Assembly: GCA_963575745.1 (NCBI GenBank)
Contig: CAUYUJ010015746.1
Coordinates: 103,501-167,500, forward strand
Source of the DNA: Prorocentrum cordatum
Taxonomy: Eukaryota > Sar > Dinophyceae > Prorocentrales > Prorocentraceae
Length of the DNA stretch: 64,000 nt
Direction of reading: 5' to 3'
The notes beneath the pieces are model-generated. The model saw only the letters and a program-made list of their open reading frames with translations, did no database searches and was not told the origin of the DNA. Below are positions 34,985 through 44,640 of the stretch, piece after piece. How positions within the stretch are numbered: position 1 is the stretch's first letter; the number at the start of each line of letters is the position of its first letter. Made by a program: the position numbers and the translations under genes.

Positions 34985-35256
34985 AAGTCGAAAGTGAGCC
35001 TGGTAGGTCAAATAGCATCCGTCTCCATAGGAGGCGGATGAGCTCACGTTGCATCCAATTCCATGTCGAAGGAATACGATATGGGGAGTGGATGGGTAGG
35101 ATAGGATAAGATCGATGTATCGGTCTTTCCAGCACATAGCGAACACTAAGGTAAGTGTCCGGGCAAATAGGGCGCGCGTGCCTTGAGCCAAAGGCAACGG
35201 CGCGCGAGCTATGCTCCCGATACTATAACATCTCCCAAAGAGCTACCCTTAAAGTC
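34985..35256 (-). repeat. 3' LTR
   Basis: 272 bp, about 98% identical to the 5' LTR. It contains the spliced-leader relic (35182-35200), an 11-bp-stem hairpin (35016-35040, loop ATA) and, antisense to the element, AAGGTAAGTG, which matches a consensus 5' splice site. In this copy the gag-leader frame is open (TAT where the 5' LTR has TAG). Confidence 0.9.
35182..35200 (-). promoter_or_regulatory. Spliced-leader relic in the 3' LTR
   Basis: Identical to the copy at 63753-63771. Confidence 0.7.
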
Positions 35257-35637
35257 GGGAGGGGAGGAGACGGAGAGCATAGCCGCGCAGCCGTTAGGCT
35301 CTGCAAAGGCCGCGCGCACAACTGCTTGCAAAAAAGAAAACAGTGTGTACAGTCTGGCCTAACACCAGACTGTAAGGCGAGTTTCCTCGCAAGGCATTTC
35401 ACGCAAATACAAGATAGCCCCTTCGAACGATGAAGGGCTATCGGCTCAGTCAGAGGTAAGCCAAACGGGCCATACCTCACCGAGCAAATAGGTATTAAGG
35501 CAAAGAGCCTGCGTCATATAAAGCAGGCTCGTTGCCAGGCGTGAAATGTAAGGCTCGTTTCCGAGCAACTAGAAGGGCGCCTCTGTAGTAGGCGCCCATG
35601 CTGGCAAATTGGACCGCGGGGGGGCAACAAGGACAGA
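35257..35637 (-). other. Retrotransposon 3' untranslated region rich in hairpins
   Basis: Besides two 14-nt GNRA hairpins (35377-35390, 35553-35566) it contains larger perfect stems: 35348-35374 (10 bp, 7-nt loop), 35413-35442 (8 bp plus), 35505-35530 (8 bp, 10-nt loop) and 35575-35597 (7 bp, 9-nt loop). Another lies in the RNase H coding region at 36125-36152 (8 bp). Such density suggests a structured 3' end used for packaging, export or reverse transcription. Confidence 0.7.
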
Positions 35638-37474
35638 CTAAAATTGATTAGACTTAGGTTTGTTTCTGTCCTCGGGACCCCGAAAGGGAACAAACTGCTT
35701 CACGTCATACTTGGATGACTGAGTACCTGACATTACTTCCAGGAGCAGCTCCCGATCGATGCTTCCCTTTGTATGCCCGTCTGCTGTCATATCCCTAGTA
35801 TCACACCACTGCACGTTATGTACTATACCTATATCCATGAGCTCACGTATCCAACTGATATGTCCAAGCAGAGTCCGCTCTGTCGGTATCTTAAGATCCT
35901 TGCTTGATAATGATTTATAAACGGACTCAGCGTCTATGGTAAGAGATACTTTGATGGCTAGGCCTCCAACTTCACGCATATCTCGTAGTTGTCGTGGAGT
36001 CAGAGCTCCTGCCTTGAGCTCGTGGAGTGTGATGAGCGTAGGGTAACACTCATCAAGGTTATGCGCAGCTGCGAGTGCCTCCGCAGCATAGCTGGACCTC
36101 ACCTGCAGTCGGTGTGATTTGCATAGTCCGTCACAGAGGTGAACGACGGACTTGCCTTGAGGCGAGTTTCCTCGCCGTAGTACATTAGCCCCGCGTATGC
36201 CGTAGCCCTTGGTCTCATCATCCTCCTCCCCGGTGAGCTTCCGATACCCCGAATCGCTGTGGATGTCAACTTCATTCGTAGGCTTCATCCGAGGGAAGGT
36301 GATGCGTTTCGGGCTGCTGATCAGCTTTCGCGTCACAGCATTCAGACGTCTGACTTGCAGATTGGTGGGCTCTTGGATTTCCTGGAGAGAGACCACGTAT
36401 ACCATGAGCCAGATTTGAGTAAGAAGGGCATGGGCGAGGGATCCTCGCAAGCTGACGAACATGTCGGTAATGAGTTTCGTGGCTTTGGCATCGGCCGCCG
36501 CTCCTGTAAGTTCTGGGTGTGTGATAGGACGTAGTTGTTTGATATGCTCGTCCTGATCCATGATCACATCCCCTTGATCATTCTTAGTGTAGCGAACGGC
36601 GCAGTTCGTATATGAGTGTTTGTTGAGCTTGCATTTGCCAAACACCTTTTCGACACGCTGTACATAGTCGTCTATATTTTTCTCTAGGCCTGTCATGTTA
36701 ATATCATCGACATGTTTTGCCGTTAGCAGACCTTGGCTGAATTCAAATTCAGGGTCATAACTGGTCGGTGCAAGGCCTATAGCTCGTGTGGTCGTACAAA
36801 GTTTGAGAGAGAACGCTCTTGGAGCGTCCTTTGTACCCGTTCCTGGATTGAGGCACCTGAGGCAGTGTCGGCTTTCGTCATAAAGATGAGAAGCCAGGTT
36901 GTGTACGAAGTACCTGAGCACTTCCCGGTGGAAGAGTGAAGCAGACCATGCGAGTTTCCTCGCCGGTGGCATGGGCAAGTTCCTCATAGGTCAAACCCTT
37001 GAGGAACGCCTTGTCGATATCCATGGATGCTGAGATCCACTCTGGATGGCATGCCGCCTCACTTGCCAGGAGTCGTTGGGACTGCCTTCGGGCGGTTCCC
37101 GAGAATGTTCCCACGTCGAAAGCCTCAGTATCCATAAATCCCCGAAGGACAAGTCTGAGACGAATGGTTTTAACGTTCTCGGTACCCACCTTTACAAACT
37201 TCCACTTGTATACATACCTGGATGTCATGATGTTGGAAGCTTTGGATAAATCATACATCTCAAAGCATCGGTTGTCAATCCAGATTTTGAGTTCAGTATA
37301 CAAAGCTTCACTAGCCTCCTTTGGATGTGCTGCTATGTCGGCTTTGGTGAGTAGGTCATCTTCTTTAACGACTACAACACGTTTAGCAGCAGAGGATACA
37401 TATACTCTCATCGTTGCGACCATATCAGTGTCGAGGTGTGCAAGTTGAGCCTGATCCAACACTATTTTTGACAT
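35638..37474 (-). CDS. Reverse transcriptase and RNase H, one frameshift
   Basis: Frame 1 (37474-36878) has the copia RT start: YVYKWKFVKVG, then ASMDIDKAFLKG (motif A, catalytic Asp) and CFTLPPGSA. Frame 2 (36987-35638) continues with CLNPGTGTKDAPRAFSLKL (motif B region) and KHVDDINMTG (the VDD box, where copia usually has YVDD). RNase H follows: DIHSDSGY, SSYAAEALA, TIDAESVYKS and TRDMTADGHTKG supply the D-E-D-D residues. The join needs a one-base shift near 36880-36892, so this copy is probably inactive unless the shift is an assembly error. Terminates 382 nt from the 3' LTR. Confidence 0.85.
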
Positions 37475-37489
37475 TTCTGATGTAAAACA

Positions 37490-37948
37490 TCACTCAACGT
37501 AAGGACCATATTCATCACTATCAAGAGAGTAGCTCTCGTCAGGTGTGGTTGAGCAGAGAGAGACTAGACAAGACTCTCGTGGTTCAGGCTCGTCTCCGAG
37601 CGTGTCCGATGATATGATATCTTCTTCGTCCACAGATGCTGAAACCAAAACACATTGGTCGGGCAGCATGGTTGTTGGGACGCAGTAGAGATAATCGTCG
37701 GTAGTCGTCGTAGGATGAAGATCCATACGTAGTTCGTCGTACCACTCTTCCAGCATCATAGCTTCAATAGTGTGTTCCTCATTTTCCTCGTAGATTGTCG
37801 ACAGACGGCCTTCACTCGGCGATGAAGCACCTGGGGTATCTGGAGGAGGCCTGTTTCCAGGCGAATCGTGTTCTCCAGACGTGTTGCTTGAGTGCTGATA
37901 TTTAGCCAGGTCGTCGTGAAATCCTAAGGAAGGGACACGTGAAGTCAA
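37490..37948 (-). CDS. Acidic linker between integrase and reverse transcriptase
   Basis: 152 codons, rich in Asp, Glu and Ser, with hairpin peptides PGNRP (37849) and LGDEP (37588; GAGA loop). Copia polyproteins normally have a variable linker here. Ends 15 nt before the RT-frame ATG (37474). Confidence 0.5.
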   Translation of the reverse strand: MTSRVPSLGFHDDLAKYQHSSNTSGEHDSPGNRPPPDTPGASSPSEGRLSTIYEENEEHTIEAMMLEEWYDELRMDLHPTTTTDDYLYCVPTTMLPDQCVLVSASVDEEDIISSDTLGDEPEPRESCLVSLCSTTPDESYSLDSDEYGPYVE

Positions 37949-38056
37949 GCATTGAATGTCTGGAATGAGTGCTACCAGTGATCTGAGAAATGTTTAGGCC
38001 GGTGCCCGCGCACTCGTAGTAGTGGAAAGCTGGGCTGATATCGTTGTCATAGTGGA

Positions 38057-41000
38057 TCAGCGTAGACCCGGGGGGGGGTACTTTACTGCAGGTAAGTTTG
38101 ACACACTTTTGGCCAATCTAACTGCTACTACGTGTTCTACTCGGAAGTAGTTTCGCACGAGATATTGTAGTGCTAGATGTACGCGCGGGTGAAACTTGCT
38201 GTCGTCTGAAAGATTGAGGTTTCCCTTGTAATCTGGGATATAGCCGAAAACTTTGGCAGGTTTCCCTGCGCCGAGGTGTGCCACATATGTAAGGGCGGTT
38301 TGCATGGCCATATTATCCATGCCAAGCTCCCATGTGAGGAGACATTCAATGTATAGAGTGTGACGAGCATCAGGATACATCACAATTACCTCGCGAGATC
38401 CTGCCTTGACAACAATATGTCCTCTTTCAGGCACATTACGGATCACCGGGAATGGGCCATTCCAGCCTCCATGATCGTCCTTAGTGGCAGTGGGTCGATG
38501 GTAGTCTACCAGGTCCCCTGCAGAGTAAAGGCGAGCACCATCAGGAGCCGTTTTAGCCCTAAGAGCACGATTTGTCTTGGCCACAGCAGTGGCTTGAGTT
38601 ATGGCTTCTAGGCTAACTTCCCTCACACGACGTTCTCGTTCGTGTCCTGATGTCTCGGGTCCCTTGGGAAAGTCAAGGGTGCCGAGGTCAGGAAGAAAGG
38701 AGGGCTGACGTCCTGCGTGTGCTTGGTATGGCGATACTCCGTTGTAAAACGTAAAGGCATTGGTAACGAAGATACAACAGGGATGTTGTGTCGATTCAGC
38801 TCTTCCTCAATCATGTGGAGGACGCCTCTGAGAATGCCGTTTCGTGACTCAATTGGAGTCGCGTGTTGGCCAGGCGCTCGGATTCGAAGCTCCGCGCCCT
38901 TATTGGCCATCATGGCCTTAGCGGCATCATTGTTCAGGGCGCCTTCTCCGTCTGAGTATAAGACTTTGAAGGGTCCGTGATAGGCAGTCCAGCAGTAGTG
39001 GTAGGCGTCAAGGATAGCGTCACGTTCTCTGTCGGAAATTTCTTGGCCTGCTGCCAGGCGAATACAGCGATCCATAATGTGAAATATGGTCCGTTTCTGG
39101 TAGAACATGAGGTCCATTTCGCCTTCATCGAGCCAGTTACCAGGAAGGCTCACCGAAGGTAGTGTTGAGTTTCCTGGACGTTCCCATGCTCTGCATTCCC
39201 GACAGGTGTCGCAAACTTCTTTGATCATGTTCAGTCGAACGCTATCCAGCCCCACTTTGTCGAGGATTAGCCTCATCTTGGGTTCCTTCGCATGATACCA
39301 TCGCAGGTGCAGTTTACGGAGTTCCTTTTTAACGACATGAGGTTCGTGACTACGGAGATTTTGCAGACTGCGCTGGATGTCGAATCTCGTCCAGTCGGGT
39401 AGCCGTGGAGCCCCAGAGCCGGTAGAGGCAAGAGGGTTCCTTGTGGCTCTCCGCAGTCGGTCTCCTTCGTCGACTGCATCTGGAGGTGGTGGTGCGCCTT
39501 GTAGGCGGCCGCGACGGGCCGCTACCTGTGGCGCTTCGTTAGAGGGCGCAGAAGGCGTGTTTCCACGCTCGGGGGCGTCTCGTGGCATGTCGTAACTGCT
39601 GGCACCAGATGTCGGATCAACGTTGCCGAAGGATCGTGGTCGTGGTGGCCTGGCGCGTGCGCCTTGGCGGCCACCTGAAGCTGAAGCTTGGCCCTCGCCA
39701 GGTTTAGGTAAGGGTTTCCACCAAGCTGGCACGGTTTTGCCTTCGGGGTCGTGGTCGTCTGGAAGTTTAGATGGTTCAGCAAAACGACATTTACCAGGTT
39801 CGGTATCGATGTGGTTCTTAACACTTTTGCTTCTCGTAAGATCCCTCTGGCATGCGGGATATGGCCAATATACAGAGATGGAATCATGATACTTACACTG
39901 AGTAGGGTCTCTGTTATGGCTAGGACTGTCCTTTCGGACGTTGTCGATGCATGCCGGGCAGGTGGCCACCTTTGGGATGATACGATCACCGATGCGTCTC
40001 ATACCTTCGCCTGGTTCAGCTTGATCGGGAAGGTCGGCAGGGTAAGCATATGCAGTACTTGTAGGCGCGTTTCCGCGCGTAGTGTCAATGGCTTTCGCCA
40101 GATAGACGGCTTCCACAAAGGCAGACTGCAGTCGTCGAGTGTATTTTTGTGCCAGTGAAAGCTCTTTGTTGCACGGTTGTGCGTGCACATGCTGACCGTT
40201 GCATTTGAGTCGCTCAAAGGGTTTAAGAATTGTCTTGTCATTGCTGGTGATATTTGTCGGCTTCTTAATGTAGTCACCAGCGGTATCTTTGAGTCCCGTA
40301 GCACACTGATCAATGCGTACGGTTGTAATGTGTGGTCGGTTGGCAAGTTTCTTCCATGGGGAAATATCATCCACCCATGTTCCTGTAGGTTGTTCGCGTA
40401 TAAACCACCTCCGAGCGTCATCTTGGGTTACAGCAATTTTACCACAGTAAGTTATGTGTGGTAAATCTTCTTTGTGGTGCTGTTCCCAAGTGTTGTGATT
40501 GACTTTGTAGTTGTAGTAGGATGGTGGTCCTGTGGTGCGGCAACTGGGTTGTAGTATGGCAACTCGTGCGTAGCATATAGCGAAGTAATGATTTACAACC
40601 CGCTGCACCGAGGGGTCTCCCAGGTCGACATATGTAGTCTTGTCTAGGTTGCCTCCTGAGGAGAGTTCCCTTGAGAAGGCAAGCTCTGAGATACCACCCT
40701 CACCGCCACAAAGCTCCAACATATCCACGCAGTTGTTATGACCATAGCATAGTGTAGCGACTATGCTGTATATGTTAGCGTGTGTGTCGGGCATAGATGT
40801 GGGGAGGGTAAGGAACAGGTCATCGTCCTCATCGGAGCTTATCAGCTCAATAGGGACGTCAGTACTCCAGGTCGCCATGAGATCCTGTCCGAGTCCTGAC
40901 AAGTCGTCGCTGCAATCGTCGCTTCCGTCTTCAACGTGCTTTTTAATGCGGCGAGGCTTGATGCCTGCTTTCTTTTCGGCTTTGAGCCTTCCCTTCTGCT

Positions 41001-41118
41001 TGATACGATTCTGTAGGTAAAACTTGCTCGTTTTGTTCGCCGGTCTGTGCGCCCATTGTCGTGGTTGAGTGGGTACATGCGTCAATCGCCAGAGTCGGGA
41101 GGGGGAGAGAACAGTCAT
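38057..41118 (-). CDS. Integrase (copia type), one frameshift near the C-terminus
   Basis: The main frame (41118-38623, 831 codons) has a long hydrophilic N-terminus, then an HHCC zinc-binding domain (HLRWYH ... CDTC, about residue 600-640) and the catalytic core with D, D and E in EMDLMFYQ (~667), YSDGEGAL (~725) and ESRNGILRG (~755). The continuation (38626-38057) in another frame carries a C-terminal SH3-like segment (GWNGPFPVIRNVPERG). The frame change near 38640 is probably an indel. Integrase inserts the cDNA into the genome. A region of about 180 nt at the 5' end overlaps the preceding frame. Confidence 0.8.
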
Positions 41119-42101
41119 CTATGATGACGCGTCGAGGTTTCTGTGGTGATTGAGTAGGCTCGTTTCCGAGCAAGACCGGTTCCTCGGGTTGCCAATACAA
41201 CCGAGTGCTGATGTTGGCAACCCCTGCAGGTAGTGGTGCATGCCAATCATACCCTGTTGGTTGATCGGTAACTGAGATATCCTGAATAACCGCATTGGTA
41301 TCCAGGTTAATCGTTACACGTCGGATAACATCAGACCATTTCGGTCCTCCCTTGTTGGTCGTCACGTAGTGATGGATGTTGTGGTCCGTACGTGTATAAG
41401 TGTTTAAATATACAGGCACGTTTCCGTGCGTGGTGGTGCTCCCCAGGATGTTGTCGTTCAGATGACGGATGAGTGTAGTACGTGTCTGAGCTCGCCATTC
41501 AGCATGCCGTACTGTATGGCCGTACCAATCCAACACATGTTGTGGTATTGCCTGTTTGCATGTACATGCCCACAGCCTCGAGCTAATCGGTATTGATGAC
41601 GCTACCTGCATAAGTACCACTCGGTGTACTGTCTTGAATATTGAACCGAATACCGACATGACACAAACGCATCCATATTACTGACAACTTAAGATCTTCC
41701 AGGGTATCACGTACTGGAGATAACTTCCAAACATATCCTGGGGGACCAAATATAATGATTTCCATACGGAATTACTTGGCTTTTATCAACAGGTTCTGGA
41801 TACGTGACCAATGTGGGGCCACTCTCTTTCCTGGAGTTCGTACATGCCAGTCATCCGGGGTACTAATCCATATGAGAGTGTAATCTCCACTGATCACCGC
41901 ACCCAGGTAATCTGTGCCCACGCTTGTCATAAGCTCATTGTGGGAAATACGATCACAGATATAACCTCGGGTGCGGAGGTCGGCGCAAGCCTCTCTCGTA
42001 TCTTCAATGACAAAAGCCCTCTTACTAAGGCAGGTTACCCCGCTGTCTTTACTAAAGCAGGTTACCCCGCTGTCCTTGTTACCCCCCGGCTTTTCGGCCA
42101 A
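40943..42101 (-). CDS. Linker region between protease and integrase, several frames
   Basis: Three consecutive minus-strand pieces: 42101-41772 (contains DYTLIWISTPDDWHVRTPG), 41765-41583 (EIIIFGPPGYVWKL, then KLSVIWMRLCHVGIRFN) and 41659-40943 (with hairpin peptides HGNVP and LGNEP). The first is in the same frame as, or one shift from, the next. They look like one protein segment broken by small indels. No family is named here. In 42001-42090 a direct repeat (ACTAAGGCAGGTTACCCCGC-type, two to three copies) is a recent local duplication. Confidence 0.5.
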
Positions 42102-42140
42102 CAGGCAAGACGACGAGGGGGCGACGTCGCCCTACCATCT

Positions 42141-43601
42141 TCAAGATAAAGAAGATGTGCCTGCAATGTCCGCCAGCATCTGGGCTTCCCTCAGATGCTG
42201 GAGCTCAGCACTGCAGCGCGCCGTGGCCTCAGAGGCGGATTGCTCCGCAAATGCTGTCAGCATGGATGGATTATCCATCAGCTGTTTCAGCACGCCTTTG
42301 GACCTAGCGTCGCTGACCGTCTGCAGCTCACGGTTAGTGTACCCCATTACTATCTTCCGGCGGGACCGTACAGCGCCCATGGGTACACTTCCACCATGCT
42401 GGGCCAGTTTCCTGGCAACGAAGCAATCGAACGATTCAAGATCGTCGATGTTATCGCCTCGCATAGTGGCCTTGGCGAGCGTCTCCATCAACCCCTGAGG
42501 CAGGTTTCCCTGCAATTGCTCGCGCTCCTGCGCCGGGGTCGGCTCGCCCGTCAGCACTGTCTGGAATGACGTGCTGCTTGAGCTCGAGGCGGGTTGCCCC
42601 GCAGCTCCAAAACGATCGCACCTGATCGACAGATGCCCTGACGGCAACTTCGTCGTCGGCATGATCTTGGAGCCCTCGGGGAGCTCCATTTTGACCTGCC
42701 CCTTTCCAGGGAATATCAGCTTCTCCTGGCCTCGTTCAAGCACGATGATCGTGCGTTTGTCCTGCATACTATCGAGGCCTAGGATGGCTGGCAGGTCTTT
42801 GCCACAGCCTGAAACAATGTTCGTCTTATATGAATCGAGCTGGGTCGACCCCTGGTACTCGCAGGCAATACTGAATGTGCCTACGGTATCCGCTGGGGCC
42901 GACCCTTCTCCCACTCCGTTGATATTCAAACGAGAGCGGGGCTCGAACTTACAAGTTCGGCCATGTGCCTCAGCAGCCTGGACGAACTTGCGGCTCGCGT
43001 TTTCGCCCATGATGTTGATCTTCGAGCCTGCATCGATGAGGATGGAATTTCCACCATCATCCAGGAACGTCTTACTCGGCTGCTTGATGTGCACCGTTTC
43101 TGAAGTGTCGGCTGTGCCGTCAGGCGGGTTTCCCCGCGAGTCGGTTGCACTCCCTGGCGGGTTGCCCCGCATGACGCTGGCATACGGCCTGCCTTCGGCC
43201 ATACGCACCAGGTCGATGTACTGGAAGTACGACACGTGCTGGACGTGATCGCCGCGCTCCTCCCGCCAATTGGCATACTCATCACGTATGCTCTTATACT
43301 GCTCGCGGGTCGTGCGTCTCGTCAGCGTCATATACGAGTGAAGGGCAATATCCTGCAGCCCCTCATTCGTGAGGTGATCCCTGTATTGCAGCCACTCCTC
43401 GAACTCCTCGTTCGTCGCTGTGATATCGACGGCCCTGGCTGCCGTTGCTGCTGTTGCCACTGAGGAATCTGAGATGTCAAACGACGGACTATCAGTCTCA
43501 GGACTATCGGCATCCAGCATAAAGGTTGTGTGTGCATTATCCATTTGATTTTGGAAATGCCGAACACGCAACTCACGCAACTGGTCAGGGTCCAGTGCCA
43601 T
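42141..43601 (-). CDS. Aspartic protease (retropepsin-like) region
   Basis: 486 codons from an ATG. Residues 187-199 (ILIDAGSKINIMG) match the retropepsin active site with DAGS in place of D(T/S)G(A/S), and PAILGLDSM further on corresponds to the second conserved region (hydrophobic-LLG). The N-terminal 140 residues are helical and unassigned. The protease would process the element's polyproteins. Four mini-hairpins lie in it; one (42589-42602) is read as GQP rather than GNP. The frame stays open for about 20 codons upstream of the ATG, which is probably nested-insert sequence. Confidence 0.7.
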   Translation of the reverse strand: MALDPDQLRELRVRHFQNQMDNAHTTFMLDADSPETDSPSFDISDSSVATAATAARAVDITATNEEFEEWLQYRDHLTNEGLQDIALHSYMTLTRRTTREQYKSIRDEYANWREERGDHVQHVSYFQYIDLVRMAEGRPYASVMRGNPPGSATDSRGNPPDGTADTSETVHIKQPSKTFLDDGGNSILIDAGSKINIMGENASRKFVQAAEAHGRTCKFEPRSRLNINGVGEGSAPADTVGTFSIACEYQGSTQLDSYKTNIVSGCGKDLPAILGLDSMQDKRTIIVLERGQEKLIFPGKGQVKMELPEGSKIMPTTKLPSGHLSIRCDRFGAAGQPASSSSSTSFQTVLTGEPTPAQEREQLQGNLPQGLMETLAKATMRGDNIDDLESFDCFVARKLAQHGGSVPMGAVRSRRKIVMGYTNRELQTVSDARSKGVLKQLMDNPSMLTAFAEQSASEATARCSAELQHLREAQMLADIAGTSSLS

Positions 43602-44640
43602 CTCTGCCCCACCCCCACTCTGGGTTCGTGCTCTAACCGCCCCTCTTGTGCCCCCGTTCTATTGAATCTACCAAACTGAGCACAGGGGGTTCTACACTTT
43701 GTCTGGTTGTGTTTCTTGTCGGCCCTGATCCTTGTCCGCTTTGCCAACCTTAGAAAGGAACGGAAGGGAAAAGGGGGGCAAGGGCGGGATACGAGTAGAG
43801 AGTGGTCTAGGCAAGGAACACATGAGCATACGTGATAGGAGAAGGAGCAAGAAGCATCAACGTATAGGTGAGAGGATTGCGGGCCAGTAGGCGTAGCAAC
43901 CATTCAGGGTAGCAACAGTTGGCTATGCAAGCCACACTTGTTTGAGGGGGGGGGGATCAGAATAGAGGGGCCTTCCAGCCGCGGGCCGTCACGACCCTCG
44001 GCCAAGCGTTGACTGAGCCATCGCTCCGACCATCTCGATGTGCACGCCCCCCCACCCCCAAACTCAGTGTCTCTGGTTTGTCTGTACTTATTATGTGAAA
44101 CCCCAGCGCCCTGCTTTCTGAGTCCGTGGTAGTGACAGCAATGGGGTCCAGGGCATGTTCGGTGTAAGGGGTTTCTGAATAGGTGTGCCTTTCTTGTGGC
44201 GGAACCTTCTGGGAATGACACGCGCGTTTGGCGCGCGCGCACGCGTGCTCAGATACACTTGGCAGCCCCAAGCTCCCCATAAACAAAACGATGGCCTCAA
44301 AAACGCAATTGTAAACGTGTCTGGTCGTGTTCCAGAGATAAGCATCGCATCCAAAACAACACAACATCCTAAACATCAGCATCGAGAAATCACTTGCGAG
44401 AGGTGTTCTAAACTGGGAGGTTTTCTTTGGGATCAGTCTGCCCTTGAGGGCTTTAGTAAGGCTCCAACGGACCCCCAGCGAGGACCCATCTGGCCATAAA
44501 GCGCACGAAGGTCTGTCGGTGTGAATGTTTGAGGCACGCCAAACCGGTGTCAAATACAATGCGCCGTCGAAAACCGTCTGTAGTCTTTTGGTTTCAAGCA
44601 CTGTTTTGAGCCAATGTAATTCACACTCCTTCCAGCCTTG
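43602..44640. other. Left flank of the nested insertion, no gene recognised
   Basis: Contains GGTTCTACACTTTG (about 43689), similar to the palindromic units at 49916-50074. A GCGCGCGCGCACGCG patch lies at 44222-44245. ORFs on minus lack recognisable motifs. Confidence 0.4.

Larger units (their letters stand above)
35377..43170 (-). repeat. GNRA mini-hairpin family, 3' half of the element (15 copies)
   Basis: Sense consensus GC-NN-G-GAAA-C-N'N'-GC, 14 nt. Copies: 35377-35390, 35553-35566, 36161-36176 (6-bp stem), 36949-36962, 37588-37601 (loop GAGA), 37849-37862, 38256-38269, 39555-39568, 40065-40078, 41158-41171, 41416-41429, 42500-42513, 42589-42602 (GCAA), 43124-43137, 43157-43170 (GCAA). 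The stem middles include GA, TC, CT, AG, GT, GC, AC and GG (plus strand), each paired on the other side. Two copies are in the 3' UTR. Those at 36949, 38256 and 42589 are read in a different frame from the usual xGNxP. Confidence 0.95.

Noticed and set aside
36431-36450. GCGAGGGATCCTCGC as another family member
   Set aside because: Five-nucleotide loop; kept out of the count although it may be a decayed copy.
44220-44245. GCGCGTTTGGCGCGC as a mini-hairpin inside the nested block
   Set aside because: Loop is not GNRA and it is part of a longer GCGC repeat.
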